Assembly: GCA_016930235.1 (NCBI GenBank)
Contig: JAFGHI010000042.1
Span: 66,550 to 100,442 of the forward strand
Reading direction: 5' to 3'
Origin: Candidatus Omnitrophota bacterium
Lineage (GTDB): Bacteria > Omnitrophota > Omnitrophia > Omnitrophales > Aquincolibacteriaceae
DNA length: 33,893 bases
A program made the translations under genes and the position numbers. The notes beneath the pieces are model-generated. The model worked only from the letters and a program-made list of their open reading frames with translations, did no database searches and had not been told where the DNA came from. Within the stretch, counting starts at the first letter, position 1; each line of letters starts with the position of its first letter. Positions 1-8,218 of this stretch are shown piece after piece.

Positions 1-12
1 TGAGAGATAGCA

Positions 13-1236
13 TTGTCACCGACCTTAGAAATTCAAAAACAATTGCAGGTTTTCGAAGAGGGAACCGTCGATTTAATTTCCAAGCCGGAATTAAAATCGA
101 AACTTGAGACGGCTTCTAAGGAGAAAAAGCCCCTACGGATCAAGTATGGGGCGGATCCTTCGAGTCCCGATCTCCACCTTGGGCATACGGTTCCTCTGAG
201 GAGACTCCGAGCTTTCCAGGAGTTAGGGCATACCATTGTTTTTATTATCGGTGATTTTACGGCTTTGATCGGTGATCCCACGCAGCGTATTCAGACCCGC
301 CCCATGTTATCGGAAGACGAAGTGAAACAAAATGCCGCGACTTACCAGGAACAGGTCTTCCGGATTTTGGATCGGGAAAAGACCGAGGTCCGTTACAACT
401 CCGAGTGGTTAGGGAAAATGACTTCGGCAGAGTTTCTTCAGTTGACGGCTCAGTATACGGTGGCCCGGTTGTTGGAACGGGATGATTTTCAGAAGCGCTA
501 CAAGAAGGGATCCCCGATTGCTTTGGTGGAATTCCTCTATCCGCTTCTCCAAGGGTATGATTCGGTGGTGCTTCATTCCGACATCGAAATCGGGGGGACC
601 GATCAAAAATTTAATCTTTTGATGGGACGAGAGTTGCAGCGCGTGTGGAATCAACCTCCTCAAGTTGTGATGACATTTCCCATTATCGAAGGTCTGGATG
701 GAGTCCAAAAGATGAGCAAAAGTTTGAATAATCATATTGCTCTCGAAGACCCTCCTAACGAGATGTTTGGAAAAATTATGTCGCTTCCGGATACTTTGAT
801 GGAATCTTATTATCGTTATGTGAGCGCCCTTCCTTCTGAGAAAATCAAAGAAGTGATGAAGGCAATGAAGGCGGGAAAGATTCATCCTCGTGATGCCAAA
901 GCGGATCTTGCCGAACAAATTGTCGGGCTCTATTACTCCGAGACAGAAGCCAAGAGCGCCAGGCGTGAATTCGATCAGATTTTTCGGGACCGAGGACTTC
1001 CTCAGGAAATTCCTTCCGTGACTCTTCGGGTCAAACAATGTGACATCGTAACCTTGCTTAAGGATTCAGGACTCGTGGAAAGTAAGGGAGAGGCCCGGCG
1101 GCTCATTGAGCAGGGCGGTGTTAAGGTCGAACAGAAAAAGGTAACAGATCCCATGACCCCGATTGACCTAGCCCAACCCGTGATTGTGCAGTGCGGTAAA
1201 AGAAAGTTTGCTAAGGTTCAATATCATGCAGGTTGA
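13..1236 (+). CDS. tyrS: Tyrosyl-tRNA synthetase
   Basis: Cytoplasmic class I aminoacyl-tRNA synthetase that charges tRNA-Tyr with tyrosine. The 407-residue length is normal for the family. The Rossmann-fold signatures are visible: HLGH at residues 55-58, preceded by GADPSSPD, and KMSKS at 233-237. An S4 RNA-binding domain occupies roughly residues 340-400. The GADPxxPDLHLGHTV version of the first motif resembles the second bacterial TyrRS type (TyrZ-like) more than E. coli TyrS. The start is a TTG at 13 with a GAGAG ribosome-binding sequence at 2-6. Only 12 bases precede it in the window, so a more upstream start cannot be excluded. The next gene follows after 37 bases. Confidence 0.95.
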   Translation: MSPTLEIQKQLQVFEEGTVDLISKPELKSKLETASKEKKPLRIKYGADPSSPDLHLGHTVPLRRLRAFQELGHTIVFIIGDFTALIGDPTQRIQTRPMLSEDEVKQNAATYQEQVFRILDREKTEVRYNSEWLGKMTSAEFLQLTAQYTVARLLERDDFQKRYKKGSPIALVEFLYPLLQGYDSVVLHSDIEIGGTDQKFNLLMGRELQRVWNQPPQVVMTFPIIEGLDGVQKMSKSLNNHIALEDPPNEMFGKIMSLPDTLMESYYRYVSALPSEKIKEVMKAMKAGKIHPRDAKADLAEQIVGLYYSETEAKSARREFDQIFRDRGLPQEIPSVTLRVKQCDIVTLLKDSGLVESKGEARRLIEQGGVKVEQKKVTDPMTPIDLAQPVIVQCGKRKFAKVQYHAG

Positions 1237-1273
1237 ACGGAGCGCCCTCCTTCAAGATAGAAAAAACGAAGTC

Positions 1274-2233
1274 ATGATCAGCGTCCAGAATGTGTCCAAG
1301 CATTTTGGGCAAATCAAGGCCCTGGATCAAATTTCCTTTGAGGTCAAATGCGGTGAGATCCTGGGGTTTTTAGGCCCCAACGGTGCGGGCAAGACAACCG
1401 CCATGCGTATTCTCACAGGTTTTTTCCCTCCGACTTCGGGCAAGGTCTGGATCGATGGCCGGGAGTTTTTTAAGGACCCGCGTCAAGCCAAAAGGACGAT
1501 TGGGTATTTGCCTGAGACGTTAAATCTTTATCCGGATATGCGGGTCCGTGAATTTTTAAAGTTTGTGGCCGAACTCCGACAAGTTGCGGGGAAAAAAAGG
1601 CGAAGTCATCTGGATGAAATTTTATCGCGGTGTGGTTTGTGGAATGTCAAACATCGTTTGATCGGATTTTTATCCAAGGGATACCGTCAGCGTGTTGGGT
1701 TGGCTCAGGCGCTGATCGGAGACCCTTCGGTTGTGATCTTGGACGAGCCGACCAGCGGATTGGACCCCAAGCAGATTATTGAAATTCGAAGCCTGATCCG
1801 TGAATTGGGAAGGGAGAGAACGCTTATCCTTTCAACTCACATCCTGCCTGAAGTTAGCATGGTTTGTGACCGTGTGCTGATCATCAATCAAGGGAAGGTG
1901 GTTGCCAGCGGGACGGTGGATGAATTGGAGGCAGGCTTAAAAGAACAGCATCAAATCTATGTGGCCATCGGGGATATCGGGAAAAAAGAAGATGCTTTAA
2001 ATTTACTACACTCCCTGGAGGGAGCAGAGCAAATCTGCATTACTGACGAAAAAGCGCAGGAAGTCGGTTTCTCCTTGATCGTTCCAAAGGGGCTTGATCT
2101 CAGACCGATCATCAGCCGGTTGTTTGTCGAACATCAGATTCCGCTCCTTGAGATACGCTCCGCGCGTTTGAGTCTCGAAGAAATATTTATGAAAATTGTT
2201 GTAGATGAAACTCGTTCGGGGGCAGCGTTATGA
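1274..2233 (+). CDS. ABC transporter ATP-binding protein, GldA-like
   Basis: ATPase subunit of an ABC-2-type exporter, expected on the cytoplasmic face of the inner membrane with the permease encoded next. From the ATG at 1274 the protein has 319 residues. Walker A GPNGAGKTT lies at 34-42, signature LSKGYRQRV at 133-141, Walker B VVILDE at 153-158 and the switch histidine at 189. The LSKGY signature is typical of GldA/CcmA/NatA-type ATPases. A C-terminal extension of about 100 residues follows the core, as in GldA. An in-frame ATG at 1226 is the alternative start, but it would add a non-family N-terminus and neither start has a strong ribosome-binding site. It overlaps the permease gene by four bases. 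The transported substrate cannot be read from the sequence. Confidence 0.9.
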   Translation: MISVQNVSKHFGQIKALDQISFEVKCGEILGFLGPNGAGKTTAMRILTGFFPPTSGKVWIDGREFFKDPRQAKRTIGYLPETLNLYPDMRVREFLKFVAELRQVAGKKRRSHLDEILSRCGLWNVKHRLIGFLSKGYRQRVGLAQALIGDPSVVILDEPTSGLDPKQIIEIRSLIRELGRERTLILSTHILPEVSMVCDRVLIINQGKVVASGTVDELEAGLKEQHQIYVAIGDIGKKEDALNLLHSLEGAEQICITDEKAQEVGFSLIVPKGLDLRPIISRLFVEHQIPLLEIRSARLSLEEIFMKIVVDETRSGAAL

Positions 2234-3006
2234 AAAATTCGTGGGTCCTGGCATGGAAAGATCTGACGTCTTATTTCCGGTCCTGGACGGGGGTTCTGGC
2301 ATGTTTCTTTTTTCTCGTCATTGCAGGGGTTTTCTTGTCACTTCTTGTTATAAGCTTTGCGCATCTTTCGATGGAAGCCTCCCGGGGGCCCGCTGATTCT
2401 TTTCAGGGTTTGGGCCTGACGCGATTCGTTTTCGGCTCTTTTTTTCTGAACATCGGGACGATTCTTATTTTTTTGGTGCCTATTCTTTCAATGCGAGCCT
2501 TTGCTGAAGAGAGAAGGCATCAAACCTTAGAACTCTTGTTTACTTATCCCTTTTCCGATTTTGAAATTGTCTGGGGAAAGTATCTAGGCATGATTTTCTT
2601 CTTCCAGATCCTGACATTGCCTATTCTGTTTTTTGTCTGGTTTGTGCATGGGCTTGGTTTGACGCTCGATTGGGGGCCGATTGCTTTCGGTTTCCTGGGT
2701 TTTTGGTTATTGGGGTGTGCCTACCTATCTTTAGGGCTTTTTATTTCTTCGATCTCGGAGAATCAGGTGATCAGCGCCATTGTGACCTTTGGCTGTCTTC
2801 TTATCTTTTGGATTCTCGAATGGGTTGCGGGTGTTGCAGACGGCAGTTGGGCGCATTTTTTCGCGGCCCTGTCGCCGATCCGTCATTACCGGGATTTCAC
2901 TTTCGGTATTTTTGATATGAGCGATTTTGTTTATTTTTGTTTCTTTAATCTCTACTTTCTATTTCTGACGCTGCGAGCGATTGAGACCAGGAACTGGAAA
3001 GGATAA
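2230..3006 (+). CDS. ABC-2 type membrane permease, GldF-like
   Basis: Membrane subunit of the ABC-2 transporter, 258 residues with about six hydrophobic segments, starting near residues 17-40. The stretch MRAFAEERRHQTLELL, then 'TYPFSDFEIVWGKYLG', is the typical cytoplasmic loop of the GldF/ABC-2 permease family. The start is an ATG whose first bases overlap the stop region of the ATPase gene (ATGA arrangement), implying translational coupling. The ATPase-permease-GldG-DUF4340 order recurs in many bacteria. In Bacteroidetes GldA/F/G are linked to gliding motility, but no other gliding genes appear here, so a general export or envelope role is the safer reading. Confidence 0.9.
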   Translation: MKNSWVLAWKDLTSYFRSWTGVLACFFFLVIAGVFLSLLVISFAHLSMEASRGPADSFQGLGLTRFVFGSFFLNIGTILIFLVPILSMRAFAEERRHQTLELLFTYPFSDFEIVWGKYLGMIFFFQILTLPILFFVWFVHGLGLTLDWGPIAFGFLGFWLLGCAYLSLGLFISSISENQVISAIVTFGCLLIFWILEWVAGVADGSWAHFFAALSPIRHYRDFTFGIFDMSDFVYFCFFNLYFLFLTLRAIETRNWKG

Positions 3007-3021
3007 AAGGAAAGTTTTCCA

Positions 3022-4410
3022 TTGAAGTATTTGTTTGTCCGGACTCAGCTATTTTTCGTATCGGTCATCTTGCTGGTGACGTTTGCCCTCATGATGATTT
3101 TGGTGATGCGGTACAATTATCGCTGGGATTTCACCAAGGAAAAGATCTTCTCTCTTGCGCAACCCACGGCCGATCTTTTGGAAGAGTTGAGTTCTGAAAA
3201 AATCGAAGTTTTTGCTTTTTATCCGCAAGACGATCCTGCCCGGGAGCATTTCGAGGTTTTTTTGAAACAGGCCCTGCTGCATCATCCGCGGCTGACCTTT
3301 AATTTTTATGATCCGGACCGAGCGCCCAATCTTGCCAAACAATTTCAGATCAAAGACCTTTACACCGTCATTATCCAATACCAAGGCCGGCAGGAACGTG
3401 TTCTTGCGCCGACCGAAGAAGGTTTTACGAGTGCCTTGCTGCGCTTGGCTCATCCCAAACAAGTTACCTTGTGTTTTGTTACGGGGCATGGCGAAGCGGC
3501 TTTAAGTCAGGAGGACCGCTCAGGGTATTCCTTCTTTCGCGATGAACTTTTAAACAATAATTACCAGATTCAGGAAATTATTCTTGATCGTGATCGGTTG
3601 CCGAGCGCTTGTGATGTTTATGTGGTGGCGGGTCCGCATCGTGATTTGGAAGAGGATGAATATACGCTTCTCAAACAGGCCTTTAGGGACGGCAAAGGGA
3701 TATTTTTCCTTGTGGATCCCATGGATCAAGGGACCGGAGGATCTTTTCGCGATTACATGGATTATTTCGGTATTACCCTCGGTGAGGATGTGATCGTTGA
3801 TAAGATGAGCCGTGTTGTCGGGGGTGATTTTTTGGTGCCTTTAGTGAATCAATATGTGGTGGGACATCCCATTACGCTTAGCTTCGAACATCCGACTTTT
3901 TTTCCGGTTGCCCGAAGTGTTCAGCCTTCTACGAAGGCTAAAAGGGATATTCGGGTGGAACCGCTAGCGTTGAGCGGGTCGAATAGCTGGGCCGAAACGA
4001 ATTTAGCCGAACTCGAACAGGGCGAAGCTGTTTTTGAATCCGACTCCGATCTTGCGGGGCCGATCTGTTTAGCGGTGGCCGCAGAGGAATACGATCAAAG
4101 TCAAAAGGATTCTGTCCCGGGCGCACAAGCATCGGAAGGGGGGCGTCTGGTGGTTGTCGGCGACAGCGATTTTCTGACGAATGCTTATCTTGATTTGTCC
4201 GGCAACAAGTATTTAGCGCTCAAAATGGTTCAGTGGTTAGCGAAAGATGACCGCTTTATTGCCATTAATCCGCGTCAGCCCGAATTCGAACCTCTTTATT
4301 TAAAACCCAGAGATCGAATTTTGATGTTGGTCATTTTTATTGGGGCACTTCCTTTGGCGATCTTCTTCCTGGGGGCTTTTTGGGTGATTTGGAGGAAGAA
4401 GACAGGATGA
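3022..4410 (+). CDS. GldG-like ABC transporter auxiliary protein
   Basis: 462-residue protein resembling the GldG/DUF4350-type component of the ABC-2 cassette. It has an N-terminal membrane segment at about residues 9-29, a large extracytoplasmic domain with a ThuA/GATase-like fold feel (CFVTGHGEAAL near 150-160; VVVGDSDFLTN near 376-386), and a C-terminal membrane segment at about 431-456. Such proteins are thought to act outside the membrane with the permease. The start is a TTG at 3022 preceded by AAAGGAAAG, a good ribosome-binding site; no ATG fits the N-terminus. It ends in an ATGA overlap with the next gene. The exact role is unknown. Confidence 0.82.
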   Translation: MKYLFVRTQLFFVSVILLVTFALMMILVMRYNYRWDFTKEKIFSLAQPTADLLEELSSEKIEVFAFYPQDDPAREHFEVFLKQALLHHPRLTFNFYDPDRAPNLAKQFQIKDLYTVIIQYQGRQERVLAPTEEGFTSALLRLAHPKQVTLCFVTGHGEAALSQEDRSGYSFFRDELLNNNYQIQEIILDRDRLPSACDVYVVAGPHRDLEEDEYTLLKQAFRDGKGIFFLVDPMDQGTGGSFRDYMDYFGITLGEDVIVDKMSRVVGGDFLVPLVNQYVVGHPITLSFEHPTFFPVARSVQPSTKAKRDIRVEPLALSGSNSWAETNLAELEQGEAVFESDSDLAGPICLAVAAEEYDQSQKDSVPGAQASEGGRLVVVGDSDFLTNAYLDLSGNKYLALKMVQWLAKDDRFIAINPRQPEFEPLYLKPRDRILMLVIFIGALPLAIFFLGAFWVIWRKKTG

Positions 4411-5435
4411 AGCCTTCTGTCACGATTGTTTTTACCCTTTTGTTTTTCGTTGTCTTGGGGGCCTATCTTTATTTGGGAGCACCGCGTCCCGCTAAACACG
4501 CAAAGGAGATTACGCCGGTTAGCAATATTCCGGAGGAAGCGATTAAAAAGAGTTCATCGATGCAGCTTTTGCCGATCGCCGAAGACGATGAAATTACAGC
4601 CATCCAAATTCAGAATCTTGAAAAGAAGGAAAATGTCACACTTAAACGTGAAAACGAAGGCTGGAAGATTTCTTATCCTGTCGAATATCCTGCCGACTCC
4701 TTGATTGTCGATGGGCTCATTGCGGCCCTGACGATCTCTAACAAAGCCCGCCGGCTTGTCCCGGAGCAAGACTGGGAAGAGTACGGTCTTGAGAAGCCAG
4801 AGCTTAAAATTGGAATTGAAACTAAAAAATTAGATAAACGTTTGTATCTGTATTTGGGGGATACCACCCCCGTGGGGGATTTTGTTTTTGCCCGATGGGA
4901 AGGCGAAAATGAATATTTCCTTTTAAGTGCCAATTTCAAAAAGGCATTTCAGAAAAGCATTTACTCTCTCAGAATGAAACGGGTTTTCCGTCTTCCTTTT
5001 GCCAAGATGGCTAAGATGCATGTTCGGACAACGACGGGGGATTTCGAGATAGCCCATCACGATGACAAGTGGTTTTGGATGGAGCCCATTCCGATCTTGG
5101 GTGAAAGAGTGCCCAAGGAGAAGGTGGACGATCTTTTTGCCAGAGTTCAGGACTTGCACATTAAGGATTTCCTTGACCAAGAACCGCACAGCAAACACGA
5201 ACTGGGTTTTTCGCTTTTAGGGACGGCGATTACTTTGTGGGTGGATGACCAGCATTCCGAAATGCTCTATCTGGGCAACGAGGTTCCCACCCGGGATTCT
5301 TTTTATGCGATGCGGGAGGGCGAGGATGTTTATTTTCTTGTCGCTAGACCCAACATTCGAGCTCTCTTTGAATTAATCGAGGCCTTGGCTCAGGAAACCA
5401 TGCAGAAAACAAAGCCGATGGCTGTGTCATCCTAA
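4407..5435 (+). CDS. DUF4340 domain protein
   Basis: 342-residue membrane-anchored protein with one N-terminal hydrophobic segment (about residues 5-21), then extracytoplasmic domains of DUF4340 type. The recurring pattern is 'LKRENEGWKI', a VDGLIAAL-like helix, 'YGLEKPELKI' and 'LYLGDTTPVGDFVFAR'; related sequence recurs in the second half (LYLGNEVPTRDSFYAM), so the domain seems duplicated. The ATG at 4407 is chosen because it overlaps the previous stop (ATGA) and has GGAGGAAG at 4391-4398. A TTG at 4380 would add nine residues inside the upstream gene. DUF4340 genes often follow GldG-like genes. Biochemical function is unknown. Confidence 0.8.
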   Translation: MKPSVTIVFTLLFFVVLGAYLYLGAPRPAKHAKEITPVSNIPEEAIKKSSSMQLLPIAEDDEITAIQIQNLEKKENVTLKRENEGWKISYPVEYPADSLIVDGLIAALTISNKARRLVPEQDWEEYGLEKPELKIGIETKKLDKRLYLYLGDTTPVGDFVFARWEGENEYFLLSANFKKAFQKSIYSLRMKRVFRLPFAKMAKMHVRTTTGDFEIAHHDDKWFWMEPIPILGERVPKEKVDDLFARVQDLHIKDFLDQEPHSKHELGFSLLGTAITLWVDDQHSEMLYLGNEVPTRDSFYAMREGEDVYFLVARPNIRALFELIEALAQETMQKTKPMAVSS

Positions 5436-5457
5436 AAGCAAGAGGATTGGGATTGCT

Positions 5458-6156
5458 ATGGAGATCGAGACGGCACAACAGAAGATCAAGGCGCTTGACC
5501 GTGCTATTGGTGAGGCGGCTAGATCTTGCGGCCGGGATCCACAAGAGATTCGTGCAATCCTCGTGACCAAAACAGTCCCGCCCCAAGATATTTTGACTGT
5601 TTGCAAGGCCGGGTTTAAAGAGTTTGGGGAAAATCGGGTTCAGGAGCTTATCAAAAAAAAAGAGGAGCTTCCCCCTGAGATTCAATGGCATTTGGTCGGA
5701 CATCTCCAGACCAACAAAGTCAAATATGTCGTCGGGCATGTTGCTTTAATTCATTCGTTGGACCGGTTGGAATTGTTCGAAGAGATAGAAGAACAGGCCG
5801 TGAAAAAAAATGCGGGAGAAGTTTCCTGCCTGATCCAGGTCAATAGTTCCGGTGAAGCAACAAAATATGGGTTGGCTCCCGAGCGGGTTATTTCTTTCGT
5901 ACAAGGTTTGCCGGTTTCTCAAGTTGTGAAAATTCGGGGGTTGATGACGATCGGTCCTTTCACGGAAGATGACGGATGTATCCGAAAGGCTTTTCGGCTT
6001 GTCAGGGATTTGCAGGGAGAACTCCAAAGACGCTTTCCTGACAGGGATTGGGGTATTTTATCGATGGGGATGTCCCAAGATTACCGGATTGCTATCGAAG
6101 AAGGGGCCAATTTGCTGAGAATAGGCACCTTGTTTTTCGGGGCACGGAAGGCTTAA
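5458..6156 (+). CDS. yggS: YggS/PLPBP family PLP homeostasis protein
   Basis: 232-residue protein of the YggS/YBL036C/PROSC family. These bind pyridoxal phosphate in a single TIM-barrel domain and affect vitamin B6 and amino-acid homeostasis rather than catalysing a known reaction. Lys38 in the ILVTKTVPP segment is the expected Schiff-base lysine. Other family signatures are FGENRVQEL, WHLVGHLQTNK, IQVNSSGEATKYGL, GLMTIGPF, LSMGMSQDY and 'LLRIGTLFFGAR'. The start is an ATG with AGAGGA at 5441-5446. Its position just before proC and yggT is a very common conserved neighbourhood in bacteria. Confidence 0.93.
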   Translation: MEIETAQQKIKALDRAIGEAARSCGRDPQEIRAILVTKTVPPQDILTVCKAGFKEFGENRVQELIKKKEELPPEIQWHLVGHLQTNKVKYVVGHVALIHSLDRLELFEEIEEQAVKKNAGEVSCLIQVNSSGEATKYGLAPERVISFVQGLPVSQVVKIRGLMTIGPFTEDDGCIRKAFRLVRDLQGELQRRFPDRDWGILSMGMSQDYRIAIEEGANLLRIGTLFFGARKA

Positions 6157-6197
6157 AGCTTGGCTCAAAATTTGATACAATACTCAATTAATTCCAT

Positions 6198-7007
6198 ATG
6201 ACGAAAATTCAAGGACATTTAGGTATTCTGGGAGTCGGAAATATGGGGGCGTCTATTTTGGGAGGGCTCCTTGCCAAAGGAATTGTTTTGCCTGGGCAGG
6301 TTCTTATCCATGACCAGGTGTCTGAAAAGGCGGAAGCCGTTTCGAAGGAATGGAAGGTCGAAAGTGTTCGCAATAGTCTTGAACTCCTCAAGCGTTCAAA
6401 CATTGTTCTGCTTGCTTTTAAACCTCAGGATCTTAAGCAAGCGGTGCAGGAATTCAGCGGTGCGGTTCAGGAAGGGCATCTTTTCATTTCCATTTTAGCG
6501 GGAACGTCTACCCGAAAGCTGCGGGAGGCGATAGGGCAAAAAGTAAAGATTGTTCGTGCGATGCCCAATTTGGGCGTTAAAGTCAGGGAAGGCATGACGG
6601 CGCTTAACGGTGACGATGAGTCTTCTCTTGGGATTGCCGAAGAAATATTTTCGGGTTGCGGAAAAACGGTTCGTGTCGAAGAGAAGCATTTTGATTTAGT
6701 CACAGCTTTGAGCGGAAGCGGGCCCGCCTATTTTTTTCTTTTAATGGAGTTGATGATCGAAGAAGGGGTGAAGGAAGGTCTGAAACGCGATCAAGCGGGG
6801 GAGTTAGCCATTCAAACCGCGCTTGGAGCAAGTTTACTCGCTCAGTCCTCAGGATGTTCACCTGATAAATTACGCCAAATGGTAACGTCCAAAGGCGGAA
6901 CAACCGAAGCCGCTTTAAAGGTGTTTGAAAATCATCAATTTGCCAAGATCATCAAGGAAGCGATTCAAGCGGCCCAGAAACGCGGCCGCGAACTCAATCA
7001 AGATTAG
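6198..7007 (+). CDS. proC: Pyrroline-5-carboxylate reductase
   Basis: Last step of proline synthesis: NAD(P)H-dependent reduction of 1-pyrroline-5-carboxylate to proline in the cytosol. The 269-residue length is normal. The Rossmann nucleotide-binding loop GVGNMGASILGG is near residues 12-23. The substrate and dimer region contains 'VRAMPNLGVKVREGMTAL', 'ALSGSGPAYFFLLME' and 'MVTSKGGTTEAAL', all diagnostic. The ATG at 6198 has no recognisable Shine-Dalgarno sequence. A TACAAT at 6176-6181 could be a -10 element giving a very short leader, but no matching -35 is seen, so this is only a possibility. Neighbours yggS and yggT support the call. Confidence 0.95.
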   Translation: MTKIQGHLGILGVGNMGASILGGLLAKGIVLPGQVLIHDQVSEKAEAVSKEWKVESVRNSLELLKRSNIVLLAFKPQDLKQAVQEFSGAVQEGHLFISILAGTSTRKLREAIGQKVKIVRAMPNLGVKVREGMTALNGDDESSLGIAEEIFSGCGKTVRVEEKHFDLVTALSGSGPAYFFLLMELMIEEGVKEGLKRDQAGELAIQTALGASLLAQSSGCSPDKLRQMVTSKGGTTEAALKVFENHQFAKIIKEAIQAAQKRGRELNQD

Positions 7008-7020
7008 GGAGGGTGACGGC

Positions 7021-7323
7021 ATGTTTATTTTTGGTGAATTATTTATGGCATTGGCTTATTTGGTCAGTGCGGTTTGTACGATTTTAACCTGGCTTCTTGT
7101 GGCGAGGATCGTCATCTCTTGGTTTCCCGTTGATCCCTATCACAGTATTGTTCAGTTTCTTTATCAGGTGACGGACCCCATTCTCGTCCCTTTTCGCAAA
7201 CTTCCGTTACGAATCGGGATGCTGGACCTTTCACCGATTATAGCTTTTATGGTGATCTTTTTTGTTCGCAATGTCCTAGTCGGTATTTTTAGGGGGATTG
7301 CCATCCAATTCGGCACGGTCTAG
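7021..7323 (+). CDS. yggT: YggT family membrane protein
   Basis: 100-residue integral membrane protein of the YggT family, with two hydrophobic segments (about residues 8-30 and 74-96). The motif ARIVISWFPVDP between them is characteristic, with 'TDPILVPFRKLPLRIGMLDLS' following in the loop. The ATG at 7021 is preceded by AGGGAGGG at 7007-7014, better than the longer in-frame option that would begin inside proC. Family members are implicated in osmotic tolerance and, in plastids and some bacteria, membrane or division organisation. The precise role is unknown. Confidence 0.88.
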   Translation: MFIFGELFMALAYLVSAVCTILTWLLVARIVISWFPVDPYHSIVQFLYQVTDPILVPFRKLPLRIGMLDLSPIIAFMVIFFVRNVLVGIFRGIAIQFGTV

Positions 7324-7337
7324 GAAAGTCATAACTC

Positions 7338-8186
7338 ATGCCCATGAAACGTTTTAAAAAAAGCGAGAATCCAATGTTAAATCAAATTAAAGATGCTGTG
7401 ACTTTTATTCATAAGAGGAGTTCGATGAAACCGGAGATTGCCATTGTCCTGGGTACGGGTTTGGGGAATATGGCCAAAAAGATCAAGACCGAGGCGGCGA
7501 TCGATTATGCTGAGATTCCCCATTTTCCTGTTTCAACGGTGGAGTCGCATACGGGTCAATTGGTGTTAGGGACGCTTTCGGGAAGGCATGTTGCGGCGAT
7601 GGAGGGGCGGTTTCACTTCTATGAAGGCTATTCATTGCTGGATGTAACCTTTCCGGTTCGCGTTCTCAAAGAATTGGGTGCGAAAATTTTGGTTGTTTCC
7701 AATGCGGCGGGTGGCATGAATCTGGATTATCCAAAGGGACAAATTGTTTTGATTGATGATCACATCAATTTTATGGGGGTCAACCCCTTAATAGGTTCCA
7801 ACGATGATAGGCTGGGCCCGCGTTTTCCGGATATGTCGGCGCCTTATTCGAAGCGCTTAATGAAGTTGACTGAGGATGCGGCAAAGGGATTGAACTTACC
7901 GCTGCGGCGCGGCGTTTATATGGGGGTAACGGGCCCGAATCTGGAAACACGCGCAGAATATCGAATGATGCGTAACCTTGGCGCTGATTTGGTCGGGATG
8001 TCAACAATTCCGGAAGTCATTGTCGGCGTTCATATGGGGATGGAAATTCTTGGAGTGAGCATTGTTACCGATGTTTGTGATCCCGACCACCTCGAGGCAG
8101 TCGACATTAAGGAGATCATCCGTATTGCCAATGAAGCCGGTCCGAAACTGGACCGTTTGCTGGAGACAGCCATCGCCAAGTTTTAA
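7338..8186 (+). CDS. Purine-nucleoside phosphorylase (trimeric PNP type)
   Basis: Cytosolic salvage enzyme that splits inosine or guanosine with phosphate into base and ribose-1-phosphate. It is 282 residues from the ATG at 7338, which has TAGGAAAG at 7321-7328. An ATG at 7374 would give 270 residues and align better with common family starts, so the first dozen residues are uncertain. Family motifs: VLGTGLGNMA (phosphate loop), VESHTGQLVLG, GRFHFYEGYS, VVSNAAGGMN, DHINFMGVNPL, GPNLETRAEYRMMR and 'DLVGMSTIPEVIV', then IVTDVCDP. This is the mammalian-like/PunA class rather than hexameric DeoD. MqnB also belongs to the wider nucleoside phosphorylase superfamily, but these motifs fit PNP. Confidence 0.92.
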   Translation: MPMKRFKKSENPMLNQIKDAVTFIHKRSSMKPEIAIVLGTGLGNMAKKIKTEAAIDYAEIPHFPVSTVESHTGQLVLGTLSGRHVAAMEGRFHFYEGYSLLDVTFPVRVLKELGAKILVVSNAAGGMNLDYPKGQIVLIDDHINFMGVNPLIGSNDDRLGPRFPDMSAPYSKRLMKLTEDAAKGLNLPLRRGVYMGVTGPNLETRAEYRMMRNLGADLVGMSTIPEVIVGVHMGMEILGVSIVTDVCDPDHLEAVDIKEIIRIANEAGPKLDRLLETAIAKF

Positions 8187-8218
8187 TTGGAGATAAGAAA
8201 GAATATGGAACTAGAATC

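Noticed and set aside
409..1038. 209-residue minus-strand frame inside tyrS.
   Set aside because: It lies wholly opposite a strongly conserved synthetase gene, and its protein shows no recognisable features.
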